Origin: Alkalidesulfovibrio alkalitolerans DSM 16529
GTDB taxonomy: Bacteria; Desulfobacterota; Desulfovibrionia; Desulfovibrionales; Desulfovibrionaceae
DNA length: 64,000 nt
Reading direction: 5' to 3'
NCBI RefSeq assembly: GCF_000422245.1
Contig: NZ_ATHI01000001.1
Coordinates: 62,001 to 126,000, forward strand
Positions 54,649 to 63,173 of this stretch are shown here, in pieces. Made by a program: the position numbers and the translations under genes. Position 1 is the stretch's first letter. The number at the start of each line of letters is the position of its first letter. Under the pieces are notes generated by a model. The model was not told the DNA's origin. It saw only the letters and a program-made list of their open reading frames with translations, and ran no database searches.

Positions 54649-56454
54649 TCAGGGCCGAGCCAATCCGCGAGCCCGCTTCGCCACCTCGGCCCGCAGGGCG
54701 GCGAGGTTCGGGTGGGAGGCGACGCCTCCTTCGCCGCTCCAGGCCAGCGCCCTGGCCGCGAGAACGGGAGTCAGGTCGTGGTCCGGGCCGAGGCGTTCCG
54801 CCGTTTCGCACGCCAAGGCGGCCAGCGAGACGCCGCCGTCCCTGGTAGCGGCGAGCAGGCGGGCGCAGCGCTCCCATTGCCCGAACCGCCGACCGAACAG
54901 GAAAGCCGTCTCGCCGATCCACTCCAGCGTGTCCGTCCGGTAATGATCGGCAAGGCAGACCGTCAGGTCGAGAACGGCGCCGAAGTCGCCCCTTTCCAGG
55001 AGCGGCCAGAAGGCGACGATGAAGTCGTGCCGGAAAAGACTCAGGGGCAGAGGAAGGCGTTTTGCCAGCCGGGGCCACTGCGATCCGTCGGCAGCGACCA
55101 TCTCCCTGACCACTGCCTGACTCCGCTTCGCGGCGAAATACTCCAGTCCCTTGTCGGGCCGGGCCATGGCCGTCTTTTCCTCGAGCAGTTCGGCGAGCAG
55201 GGGGCGTTGCTCGCCCGCTTCGGCGGCCTGCCGGTAGAAGGCTGCGGCCTGGTCAGGAACGTTGCAGATGTCGTGCAGCAAGCCCTTGTCATAGGAGGTC
55301 AGCGGCGGGCGCGGTGACGAGGCGGCGAGCCGGATCACCTGCCGATAGTGACCGGGTAGCCGATCCATGGTTTTCTGGAAATCGGCGAGCTCAACGACGC
55401 GCCGCCGTCCGGCCCGGCCCATGGCCCGCCAGGTCTCCCTGCCTGCGCGGGCGATGCTTTCAAGCGCGGCCACTGTGGCCTGCACGTCCCTTGGCGGCAC
55501 GTGCCAGCCGGTGACGCCGTGTTCGGCCCAGAAAGAGACGGTCCTCAAGTCGTGCGTGACGACCGGCCGCTCCATGGCAAAGGCTTCGAGCACGGTAGCG
55601 GGGTTGAAGTCGTTGCTGTGCAGGGACAAAACGATGTCCGAGGCTTCATAGAGCGTCGCGATGTCCTCGTCGTTGCGCACCGTGTCCATGAAGACGGTGG
55701 TCCGCGCGATGTCCGGCCTGGCTGCCAGGCGTTCGTAGTAGAGCGACTCGCGGGTGATGTGGTGTCCGGTGACCACGAGCCGTGCGGGGCGGGTCCTGCC
55801 GAATTCGGCCACGGCCTGCATGGCGATGTCCACGTTGGCCGGAAGGCTTGGAGTCCTGGGGCTGAGAAAGAGGATTTCGTCCGGCCCGATGCCGAGCCTT
55901 TCGCGCAGCCGGGCAGCCCGCTCCGCGTGTCTGCCGGGCGAGAAGATGGCCAGGTCCACGCCCCAGGAGTGCCAGAAGGCCCGCTCGGCGGGCAGCCCTT
56001 TGGCGACGACGTCGTCCATGTACGGCTTGGATGAGAACGAGACGCCGTCCAGCAGGGTGCCGCAGGGGAGTTGGTCGAGTATCGCGCGATGGAAGAGCGG
56101 GGAAAACGGGTCTTTGCTGTGCACGAAATCCCATGGCGAGCAAATCGCGGGAACGGTGCGGATGAAGAAGCCAAGGCTGGCCGGAAAATGGGTCGAGTGG
56201 GCGTGCACCAGGTCGATGCCCAGGGCTTTCAGCCGGTCCTCGATCCATCGGACCAGCCGTAACGGGGCGGAGAAGAGGTCCTTTGGCAGGTCCAACACCG
56301 TGAAGTCGTGGGCCGAGGGGTCGAAGTGGGGCGGAACGTTGTCCGTGAACACCACGTTGCGCACTCCGCGCCGACAGAGTTCGTCCACCCGCCGGACCAG
56401 ATGGCAGGAGGCGACCCATCCGATGTGCGCTATGCCGAGTTGCCCTTGCGCCAC
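54649..56454 (-). CDS. Family 4-like glycosyltransferase with helical C-terminal extension
   Basis: A 601-residue protein. Residues 1-400 form a GT-B glycosyltransferase: the N-terminal QLGIAHIGWVASCHLVRRV, acceptor-half IDLVHAHSTHFPASLGF, and donor-site HSNDFNPATVLEAFAMERPVVTHD with its EX7E pair. Residues 410-601 are helical, with TPR-like spacing (EWIGETAFLFGRRFGQWERCARLL), a possible partner-binding domain. The GTG start at 56454 has GGAGG upstream; the much longer open frame includes the aminotransferase region and is rejected. It follows the DegT gene by 11 bases, so both are co-transcribed on the minus strand. Confidence 0.85.
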   Translation of the reverse strand: MAQGQLGIAHIGWVASCHLVRRVDELCRRGVRNVVFTDNVPPHFDPSAHDFTVLDLPKDLFSAPLRLVRWIEDRLKALGIDLVHAHSTHFPASLGFFIRTVPAICSPWDFVHSKDPFSPLFHRAILDQLPCGTLLDGVSFSSKPYMDDVVAKGLPAERAFWHSWGVDLAIFSPGRHAERAARLRERLGIGPDEILFLSPRTPSLPANVDIAMQAVAEFGRTRPARLVVTGHHITRESLYYERLAARPDIARTTVFMDTVRNDEDIATLYEASDIVLSLHSNDFNPATVLEAFAMERPVVTHDLRTVSFWAEHGVTGWHVPPRDVQATVAALESIARAGRETWRAMGRAGRRRVVELADFQKTMDRLPGHYRQVIRLAASSPRPPLTSYDKGLLHDICNVPDQAAAFYRQAAEAGEQRPLLAELLEEKTAMARPDKGLEYFAAKRSQAVVREMVAADGSQWPRLAKRLPLPLSLFRHDFIVAFWPLLERGDFGAVLDLTVCLADHYRTDTLEWIGETAFLFGRRFGQWERCARLLAATRDGGVSLAALACETAERLGPDHDLTPVLAARALAWSGEGGVASHPNLAALRAEVAKRARGLARP

Positions 56455-56465
56455 GTCTCCTCCGT

Positions 56466-57572
56466 TCAGCCCACGGCAGCGGCGAGCGCATCGACGACCT
56501 GGATATGCTCCTCCTCGGTCATGCCGTGGAACATGGGCAGCGCCAGGGCGTGCCGGAACGCGAAGGCGCTGTTGGCCATGTCGCCTCCGAACCGGACAAG
56601 GGGGTTGTCGTTGAAGGCCTTGTGCATGTGCAGGGAGTAGGTCCCGATCTGAGCCTCGATGCCCTTCTCGCGCATGGCCGCCATGACCGCGTCGCGGTTC
56701 TTTACGAACACGCAGAAGGTCTGCCACGAATGCTCTCCGCCCGCGACTGCTTCCGGCAGGTCGATGCCCGGTCTTGCCGCCAGCAGGTCCTTGTATCGCG
56801 CGGCGAGCACTCGGCGCTCGGCCAGGAGTTCGTCCACGTCCTCCATCTGGGCCAGCCCGATGGCGGCCAGCACATTGGAGAGCTTGTAGTTGGCGCCGAT
56901 GCGGTCGAAGCTCGTGGCCAGCCGGGATTCGGACACGCCCATGCCGAAATGCTTGTACGACAGCATCCAGTCCGCCCATTCGGCGTTGTCCGTGGTGATG
57001 ACGCCGCCCTCGCCGGTGGTCACGAACTTGCGCGGGTGGAAGCTGAAGACCGAGATGTCGGCGTGGGTTCCGACCATGGCCCCGCCTTGGGAGGCCCCAA
57101 GGGAGCACGCCGCGTCTTCCAGGATGAAGAAGCCGTGTTTCGCCTTGAGGGCGTCGAGGCGTCCGTAGTCCAGCGGGCTGCCGAACAGCGAAACCGGGAT
57201 GACCGCCCTGGTTCTGGGCGTGACGGCCCGCTCCAGGGCGTCGCAGTCGATGAGCATGGTCCTCGGGTCCACGTCCACCACGACGGCGGTCGCGCCCACG
57301 ATGTTCACGACACAGGCCGTGGCCGGGTACGTGTAGTCCGGGACGATGACCTCGTCGCCCGGCCCGATGCCCAGACAGCGCAGGCCCACTTCGAGCCCGG
57401 CGGTACAGGAGGTGACAGCCAGGGCATGCCGGCAGCCGATGAAGTCGCGAATGGCCGTCTCGAACTCTTGGGTGACGGACCCTTCGGTCAGATAGCCGGA
57501 GTCCAGCACGTCGAGAACCCGTTGCCTGAGCTTGTCGGTGACGTACGGCTTGATGAGCGGAATGGCGTACAT
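56466..57572 (-). CDS. DegT/DnrJ/EryC1 sugar aminotransferase (second copy)
   Basis: A 368-residue PLP enzyme. It begins IPLIKPYVTDKLRQRVLDVLDSGYLTEG, the typical family start, has the PLP site FILEDAACSLGA and the catalytic Lys in VFSFHPRKFVTTGEGGVIT (about 178-196), and a C-terminal helix pair with HMHKAFND. The start at 57572 has AGGAGCAGCC upstream. It is unlike the other aminotransferase at 44916 in detail (typical N-terminus and SFHPRK motif), so the two act on different keto-sugars. Confidence 0.95.
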   Translation of the reverse strand: MYAIPLIKPYVTDKLRQRVLDVLDSGYLTEGSVTQEFETAIRDFIGCRHALAVTSCTAGLEVGLRCLGIGPGDEVIVPDYTYPATACVVNIVGATAVVVDVDPRTMLIDCDALERAVTPRTRAVIPVSLFGSPLDYGRLDALKAKHGFFILEDAACSLGASQGGAMVGTHADISVFSFHPRKFVTTGEGGVITTDNAEWADWMLSYKHFGMGVSESRLATSFDRIGANYKLSNVLAAIGLAQMEDVDELLAERRVLAARYKDLLAARPGIDLPEAVAGGEHSWQTFCVFVKNRDAVMAAMREKGIEAQIGTYSLHMHKAFNDNPLVRFGGDMANSAFAFRHALALPMFHGMTEEEHIQVVDALAAAVG

Positions 57573-58352
57573 GGCTGCTCCTGTTCGATTCCCGCGCCCT
57601 TGCGCCTGCCTTCGACTCCGGCCTAGCGCCCGTCGCGCCGCGCGATGAATTTTCGCGGGCCTTGTCCGAGCATCGCTTTGGCCTTGAAGGTGCGTTTCTT
57701 CTCCGCGTCTTTGGGGGCGAGCCACGCGATCCGTGACAACGGCCAGTCCGTCCGGCCCTGACCAGATGTTTCCGTCCGCGGCGGCGGATTCGAGGATGCT
57801 TTTTGCCGCCATCCTCGATGAAAATCCAACGAATCATATGGTTCATCGGCCAGCGTGTCCATTGCCTTGAAGACGCTTGGTTCCGACTTTCCTATCATGC
57901 GGACGAAACCGGTGACCACGTCGCACCTTCGCCATTGCCTTGCCAAGCCCGCAACAACGATCGCCCGTGCGGCGGTTGCGCTGGGTGTAGGGAAATTGGC
58001 GTCGGCAGACGCCACTTACAACCGAAAGGAGCCTTTCGAAGGCCCGCAGGGAAGATGAGCGATGGCGTTAGGGAACGGCTTTTGTTAATTCACTGAGTGA
58101 ATAATGACGGAGATGCCTTTCTTCACGCCCGATGGCGAGACTTTTGCAACGCAATCTTGCGGGATACGGAAAGATGACGAATGCGTGCGGCACACAATGC
58201 CGAAGTGATGCGGCCGTGGGAGCAATGAATTTCAAGGACATGAAAGCCTTCGAGACCGATGCCTGCGGTATCGTGGGCAAGGAACTCGTCTGGCAGTTGC
58301 CGGACGAGTACGAGATCGCCATCATTAGGGTTTACGGCCCCAGGGGAATAGA
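57573..58352. other. 780-base region between divergent gene sets, with possible ORF remnants
   Basis: This separates the minus-strand aminotransferase pair from the plus-strand epimerase. It contains a 130-codon minus ORF (57623-58015) and a plus ORF at 58225-58380 (MNFKDMKAFETDACGIVG) running 28 bases into the epimerase gene; I recognise neither, and both look like remnants. A palindrome ATTCACT-G-AGTGAAT at 58088-58102 is a candidate operator. Composition is lower in GC around 58080-58250 than in the rest of the cluster. Confidence 0.5.
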
Positions 58353-59351
58353 ATGGGTAACGGATTGCGGAATTGGCTGATAACCGGAGGCTGCGGATTC
58401 ATCGGCGTCTCGCTCATCCGGCAGTTGCTTGCCGATGCGGCGGATCTGTCCATCCGCGTGGTGGACAACCTGTCCGGAGGTTCCCAGCGGGACCTCGAAC
58501 GGGTGGCCAGCGTCCGCAAGCTGGACAGCGGCATCCCGCCCATGTCTGCCCCGGGCGTGGAACTCGTGGCCGCCGACATCCGTGACGCGAGCACGGCCAT
58601 GCAGGCCGCAGCCGGGGCGGACGTCATCGTCCATCTCGCGGCCAACACCGGGGTGCAGCCTTCGCTCCGGGATCCGGTCATGGACATGGAATGCAACGTC
58701 GTCGGGCTGGTCAACTATCTGGAGGCGGCCCGGCGCAATGGGGTCGACTCCTTTGTGTTCGCCTCGTCGTCCGCTCCCATCGGCCGGGCCGAGCCGCCCG
58801 TCACCGAAAAGACGGTTTGCCGCCCCATTTCTCCCTACGGCGCAAGCAAACTGGCGGGCGAGGCGTATTGCAGCGCCTATCACGGCAGCTACGGCCTGAA
58901 GACCGTGGCTCTTCGTTTCAGCAATGTTTACGGCCCACTCTCCGTGCGCAAGGGGAGCGTGGTCGCACTGTTCATCCGCCAAGCCCTGGCCGGGGAGCCG
59001 TGGATCATCAACGGCGATGGGACGCAGACCCGTGATTTCATCCACATCGACGACATCGTGTCCGCGCTCGTCGCGGCCGCGCATTCCCCGCATGGCGGCG
59101 AGGTTTATCAGATATCGACCCAGGTCGAGACCTCGGTGGCGAGCATGGCGGCGATGCTGTCGGACATCCTCAGGCGGGAGGGGGGCATCGAGACCACGAC
59201 GACCTTCGGCCCACCCTTGCAGGCGGACGTCATGCGGAGTTGGGCGGACATCACCAAGGCGCGACAGGTCCTTGGCTGGAGACCCGGCCGGGAACTTCGC
59301 GAAGGACTGGAGGAGACGGTGCGCTGGTTCTTGGAGAAATATCAGCCATGA
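58353..59351 (+). CDS. NAD-dependent nucleotide-sugar epimerase/dehydratase
   Basis: A 332-residue extended short-chain dehydrogenase. The Rossmann motif is WLITGGCGFIGVSLIRQL (about 8-25), the catalytic Tyr-Lys is PYGASKLAGEAYC (about 163-175), and SNVYGPL plus DGTQTRDFIHIDDIV are UDP-glucose/GlcNAc 4-epimerase-like features. The exact sugar is unknown. AGGGGAATAGA precedes the ATG. It overlaps the radical SAM gene that follows by ATGA. Confidence 0.92.
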   Translation: MGNGLRNWLITGGCGFIGVSLIRQLLADAADLSIRVVDNLSGGSQRDLERVASVRKLDSGIPPMSAPGVELVAADIRDASTAMQAAAGADVIVHLAANTGVQPSLRDPVMDMECNVVGLVNYLEAARRNGVDSFVFASSSAPIGRAEPPVTEKTVCRPISPYGASKLAGEAYCSAYHGSYGLKTVALRFSNVYGPLSVRKGSVVALFIRQALAGEPWIINGDGTQTRDFIHIDDIVSALVAAAHSPHGGEVYQISTQVETSVASMAAMLSDILRREGGIETTTTFGPPLQADVMRSWADITKARQVLGWRPGRELREGLEETVRWFLEKYQP

Positions 59352-60421
59352 CCACGACAGGAACCGACGGCCGTCCGGTCGCTGGCGAACTGCCCCGTGG
59401 CCGTCCGCCGGGAGGCTTCATGCCCACGCTTGATCCTGAACGCATAGGGGAATCCACGAGCAGGTTCGCTCAACGGTGTGAGGCGATACGCATCTTTCCC
59501 GAGCGGCTGACCCTGGAGCTTTCCTACGCCTGCAACCTGGCCTGCCCGGCCTGTCCGCGCCACAGCGTGACCGCCCCGCCAGCGGCGGGGCGCATGCGCA
59601 CGGATCTCGCCCTGCGCCTGGTGGACGAGGCCTCGGCCAACGGAGTCACGGCGCTCGTGCCGTTTTTTCGGGGCGAATCCGTGCTGCACCCGGACCTTGC
59701 GGCCATCGTGGCCCATGCCAAGCGGCGCGGCATCGCCAGCGTACAGCTTGCCAGCAACGCCACGCTCATGACGCCAGAGCGCGCTGCGCTGCTGCTCGAC
59801 GCCAGCCTCGATTTCGTCTCCTTCTCCGTGGACACCATCGACCCGGACCTGTACGCGCAAAGACGGCAGAACGGCGAGCTCGAAGCGACCCTGGCCAACA
59901 TCGGGGAGTTTTTGCGCCTGCGCCAGGAGCGCGGGGCCGCGACCAAGGTCCAGATCAGCTCGGTGGAACTGCCCCGCACGGCCGTTGAAGGTGCACAGGC
60001 CGGGGAGCAGGCCCGAGGCAGGCAGCGCTTCATCGACTACTGGCTCTCGCGCGGCTGCGATGTGCGCTTTTATCCGCGTCATTCGGAGAACGGAGTCTTC
60101 GGCAGTCTCGCGCCGGAACATGTGGCCCCGCACGATAAGCGGCTGCCGTGCCTTAAGCCCGTGCTGGACATGGTGGTCCTGGCCGACGGCAGCGCGGCCG
60201 TGTGCAACCACGACTGGGATCGTGGCGCGAACGAGCCGCTTGGCGACGTGGCCGCCTCGTCCATCGAGGCCGTGTACAACGGCCCCGCCTACCGCGAATT
60301 GCGACGCAGGCACGGCCAGGGCGACCTTGAGGGAGTCTCGCCGTGCGGCGGCTGCGACCATTGGCAGGTCTGGCACGTGTCTTCGGCCAGGGCCGGGGAG
60401 CTTTACGTCAGCGGGACGTGA
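59348..60421 (+). CDS. Radical SAM/SPASM protein
   Basis: A 357-residue enzyme. The N-terminal radical SAM cluster is Cys62-x3-Cys66-x2-Cys69 (CNLACPAC), followed by the second-strand region LVPFFRGESVLHPDL. The SPASM-like C-terminal region has CLKPVLDMVVLADGSAAVCNHDW and CGGC. Members modify peptides, sugars or other metabolites; paired here with an epimerase, a nucleotide-sugar modification is likely (inference). A shorter start at M25 is possible. It is the last gene of the glycan cluster and is followed by a W-Z repeat. Confidence 0.88.
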   Translation: MTTTGTDGRPVAGELPRGRPPGGFMPTLDPERIGESTSRFAQRCEAIRIFPERLTLELSYACNLACPACPRHSVTAPPAAGRMRTDLALRLVDEASANGVTALVPFFRGESVLHPDLAAIVAHAKRRGIASVQLASNATLMTPERAALLLDASLDFVSFSVDTIDPDLYAQRRQNGELEATLANIGEFLRLRQERGAATKVQISSVELPRTAVEGAQAGEQARGRQRFIDYWLSRGCDVRFYPRHSENGVFGSLAPEHVAPHDKRLPCLKPVLDMVVLADGSAAVCNHDWDRGANEPLGDVAASSIEAVYNGPAYRELRRRHGQGDLEGVSPCGGCDHWQVWHVSSARAGELYVSGT

Positions 60422-60436
60422 GCGGCGTCGGTTTCC

Positions 60437-60514
60437 CGACGCCACGCAAAGAATACACGAGGGCCCGGCGCTTTTCGCGGCAACGCGGCAGATGGTGCGT
60501 TTTCAACGGTCTAT
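60437..60514. repeat. W-Z intergenic repeat, locus D
   Basis: W-like ACGCAAAGAATACACGAGGG then Z-like TCGCGGCAACGCGGCAGATG and GTGCGTTTTCAACGG (Z 60475-60514). The Z module reaches the stop codon of the minus-strand gene at 60511. Same order (W-Z) and orientation relative to the gene as at 20319-20402. Confidence 0.75.
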
Positions 60515-60912
60515 TGTTTTTCGCGGGTCCACACCTCACGTCCCACCCGACCTTCCTCGTCGCCCAGGTAAAGCCAGCGTCCCGTGAGCGTGTCGCCCGA
60601 AAGCGTCAGGACCGTGAGCCCGGCATCGTTGCCGGAGGGCCCCTGAAAGGCCAGACTCAGGGTCGCGCCCTTCTCGTCGAAAAGGCCGACGCCGAAATAC
60701 TCCCCCCCATCGATGATTCCCTCGAAGACGTAGCCGTCGCCGTGCTTTTTAATGACCGCTTGGCCCTCGTAGGCCGGTTCCTCTGATTGGGCCGCGCCGG
60801 ATTCCCAGCCGACGACGTTCCAGGCCCCTTCCAAGGCGTCGGCGAAGGAGGCGGACGGAGCGGCCAGAACGACTGCGGCCAGGGCCAGGAGCAGGGTGCG
60901 CGCGAGCTTCAT
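60511..60912 (-). CDS. Small secreted protein of unknown function (133 aa)
   Basis: A signal peptide (MKLARTLLLALAAVVLAAPS to about SFADA, residue 25) is followed by a roughly 108-residue beta-rich domain (YVFEGIIDGGEYFGVGLFDEKG, LTVLTLSGDTLTGRWLYLG). I do not recognise the family; the repeated beta-turns suggest a small barrel. The start at 60912 has CGGAGATTGAC upstream. It is single on the minus strand and ends inside a Z module. Location is probably periplasmic. Confidence 0.8.
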   Translation of the reverse strand: MKLARTLLLALAAVVLAAPSASFADALEGAWNVVGWESGAAQSEEPAYEGQAVIKKHGDGYVFEGIIDGGEYFGVGLFDEKGATLSLAFQGPSGNDAGLTVLTLSGDTLTGRWLYLGDEEGRVGREVWTREKQ

Positions 60913-61071
60913 GTCAATCTCCGATGTGTTGATGGGTATCGGAGGGTATATCTTTACCTGGGCGTCACGGCAAGGGGGCGGACACGCCGCGAGGAATGCG
61001 CGCCGGACTCCGGACAAATTGCCGGAACCCGAAGCATGCGCATGGCGAAGGCGAGGTAGCTCGGAAAATCG

Positions 61072-61506
61072 TCAGTCGAGCAGGTGCGCCGCGTCGCCGG
61101 GGCGGACCGTGCCGCCCGAAAGCACACGCGCGAAGACGCCCATCTTGGGCATGATGCACGAGCCCACCTGCTGGTGGATGGCGCATTTGGAATGGCATTT
61201 CTTGCCGATCTGGGTGATCTCCAGGAGCACGTTGCCGCCCACCTTCAGGCGCGCGCCGAGCGGCAGCGAGGCCGGGTCGATGCCCCGCAGGAGCAGGTTC
61301 TCGGCATAGGAGCCGGGGCCGATGCCGGGATGCTTCGCGCCGACCTTCGCCACGGCCTCCTCGGCCAGAAGGCTCACCTGGCGCTCGCCGCCGCCGTGCG
61401 CGTCGCCCTTGACCCCATAGTCCGCCACCAGTTCGATGCACTCCACCGGCGTCTTGGAAATGCCGGTCTTCTCACTCGTGCACACCGCCGCGATTTCACC
61501 GCGCAT
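61072..61506 (-). CDS. MOSC-domain protein
   Basis: A 144-residue protein of the MOSC family (molybdenum cofactor sulfurase C-terminal domain). The conserved KTPVECIELVADYGVKGDAH start region and GGGERQVSLLAEEA are visible, and a Cys-rich stretch QIGKKCHSKCAIHQQVG (about 97-113) holds the likely reactive Cys. MOSC proteins carry sulfur or bind molybdenum cofactor. GGGAGGACGC precedes the start at 61506. No Mo-cofactor gene lies adjacent in the window. Confidence 0.9.
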   Translation of the reverse strand: MRGEIAAVCTSEKTGISKTPVECIELVADYGVKGDAHGGGERQVSLLAEEAVAKVGAKHPGIGPGSYAENLLLRGIDPASLPLGARLKVGGNVLLEITQIGKKCHSKCAIHQQVGSCIMPKMGVFARVLSGGTVRPGDAAHLLD

Positions 61507-61709
61507 GCGTCCTCCCATGCGGCCCGTGGTGCAGACAGCGCGTCGCGGTCGGCGGAGATCGCCGGGCGATGGTCTTTCCGGGCCATGGACCTCCTTTATC
61601 ATACTCTTTCGGGATGGATCAAGGATGTGCACGCGGGGCCACAAGGTGCATGGAGGATGATTGGGGGCTTTTTGCGGCACGCCGCAAGGGCGTCTTGGGG
61701 AGAGTCGCG

Positions 61710-62051
61710 CTAGGAGGGCAGGGCGGACAGGGCCGCCTGAAGGTCGGGACGCAGGTTCAGGAAGTTGTCCAGGGAGGTCAGGCGCAAAACGCCGCTCACG
61801 GCCTTGGAGTCGCCGCACAGAACCAGCGTTCGTCCCTTGACCGCGAGCCGGGACTTGGCCGCGATGAAGGCCGAAAGTGCCGTGGAGTCCACGAATTCGA
61901 CGTTCGAGAGATCCAGCACCAGATGCGCGTCATGGGCCTCGATGAGCTCGAAAAGAGCATGCTTGAACTCGGTGCTGACGTCGAAACGCAGGTCCGTTGC
62001 GCTGGGGGCGACCACGATGCAGCCCGGCCGGGGCGATACGCTCAGCTCCAT
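61710..62051 (-). CDS. STAS-domain anti-sigma factor antagonist
   Basis: A 113-residue soluble STAS protein. The conserved phosphorylation segment is VLDLSNVEFVDSTALSAF (about 52-69), where Ser in DST takes the place of the target Ser of SpoIIAA-type proteins. Such proteins take part in partner-switching regulation with anti-sigma kinases. No kinase or phosphatase gene is adjacent, so its partner lies elsewhere. The start at 62051 has GGGAGA upstream. Confidence 0.9.
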   Translation of the reverse strand: MELSVSPRPGCIVVAPSATDLRFDVSTEFKHALFELIEAHDAHLVLDLSNVEFVDSTALSAFIAAKSRLAVKGRTLVLCGDSKAVSGVLRLTSLDNFLNLRPDLQAALSALPS

Positions 62052-62151
62052 GGATTCTCCCTCGCGGCGAGGCGCGAAGCTCTTCACTCAATATGAAAAC
62101 ATAGCACGCATCACATCCGGGCGCCATGGAAAAAGCAACGAAGCGGCGAAT

Positions 62152-63012
62152 CTACATCTCCAGATGCGCCTTGAAGGCGGCGAGGGTGTTTTGCATGAGC
62201 ATGGCGATGGTCATGGGGCCCACGCCGCCAGGCACGGGCGTGATGGCCGCGACCTTGCCCCACAGGCCCTCGAAGTCGCAGTCGCCCTGAAGACCCGATT
62301 CGGTGCGGTTGATGCCCACGTCCACCACCACGGCCCCGTCCTTGACCATCTCGGCGGTGATGAAGCGTGGTTTGCCGATGGCGGCGAAAACGAAGTCCGC
62401 GCGCCTGACCTCGGCCGCAAGATCGGCCGTGCGCGAGTGGCAGACCGTGACCGTGGCGTCGGCGTATTCGCCGGACTGCATGAGCATCATGGCGAGCGGC
62501 TTGCCCACGATGTTGGAGCGGCCCACGACAACGGCCCGCTTGCCGCGCGTGGGCAGGTTGTGCCGCTTGAGCAGTTCGATGCAGCCCGCGGGCGTGCAGG
62601 GCCGAAGACCGGGCAGCCCGGCCGCGAGACGGCCGATGTTGACCGGGTGGAAACCGTCCACGTCCTTGCAGGGGTCGATGAGATCGAGGATGCTCTGGCT
62701 TTCCAGGCCCAGCGGCAGCGGAAGCTGCACCAGGATGCCGTCGATGTCGGGATCGGCGTTCAGCTCCAGAATCAGGGCTTCGAGGTCGACCTGCTTGATG
62801 TTCTCGGGCGGGGTCAGCTTGCGCGAGACGATGCCGGTCTCCTCGCAGGCCTTGACCTTGTTGCGCACGTAGACCTCGGAGGCGGGGTCCTGTCCCACGA
62901 GGACCACGGCTAGGCCCGGCGCGCGGCCGCGCATGGCCTTTTGGCGGGCGACCTCGTCCCTGACTTCGGCGCGGATGGCGGCGGCGGTCGTCTTTCCGTC
63001 GAGCAGGATCAT
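62152..63012 (-). CDS. folD: FolD, methylenetetrahydrofolate dehydrogenase/cyclohydrolase
   Basis: A 286-residue bifunctional enzyme of one-carbon metabolism. The N-terminal catalytic Lys region is [14 protein letters not shown] (about 51-64), with the QLPLPLG block after DGILVQ, and the NADP Rossmann part has [17 protein letters not shown] (about 163-179) and [15 protein letters not shown]. The start at 63012 has AAGGAGG upstream. It is not linked to another folate gene here. Confidence 0.97.
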   Translation of the reverse strand: MILLDGKTTAAAIRAEVRDEVARQKAMRGRAPGLAVVLVGQDPASEVYVRNKVKACEETGIVSRKLTPPENIKQVDLEALILELNADPDIDGILVQLPLPLGLESQSILDLIDPCKDVDGFHPVNIGRLAAGLPGLRPCTPAGCIELLKRHNLPTRGKRAVVVGRSNIVGKPLAMMLMQSGEYADATVTVCHSRTADLAAEVRRADFVFAAIGKPRFITAEMVKDGAVVVDVGINRTESGLQGDCDFEGLWGKVAAITPVPGGVGPMTIAMLMQNTLAAFKAHLEM

Positions 63013-63036
63013 GGGGCCTCCTTGGCGTCGTGGCTG

Positions 63037-63066
63037 TTTCGCGGGCAATGCGGCGCAGGGGGTCGG
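63037..63066. repeat. Degenerate Z-like repeat upstream of folD
   Basis: TTTCGCGGGCAATGCGGCGCAGGGGGTCGG resembles the Z module core TTCGCGGCAACGCAGCAGACGG with several changes. It lies between the glycosyltransferase stop and folD, in the orientation expected for an element following the minus-strand glycosyltransferase gene. Confidence 0.35.
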
Positions 63067-63173
63067 GGCGCGGCGCAGGGACATCTTTGGGAGAGATTGC
63101 GGCCCGCGTCAAGCACAGAACGACCTGCGGGGGCATACGAGCGTACCGCTGTCTGCCAGTACGATCGCCAGGC

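Noticed and set aside
57577-57592. GTTCGATTCCCGC resembling a tRNA T-loop
   Set aside because: No pairing T-stem, anticodon arm or acceptor stem can be formed around it.
54649-57846. A single 1,065-codon minus-strand frame
   Set aside because: Only the last 601 codons encode a glycosyltransferase; the upstream part is an out-of-frame shadow of the aminotransferase gene, which has its own start and clear motifs.
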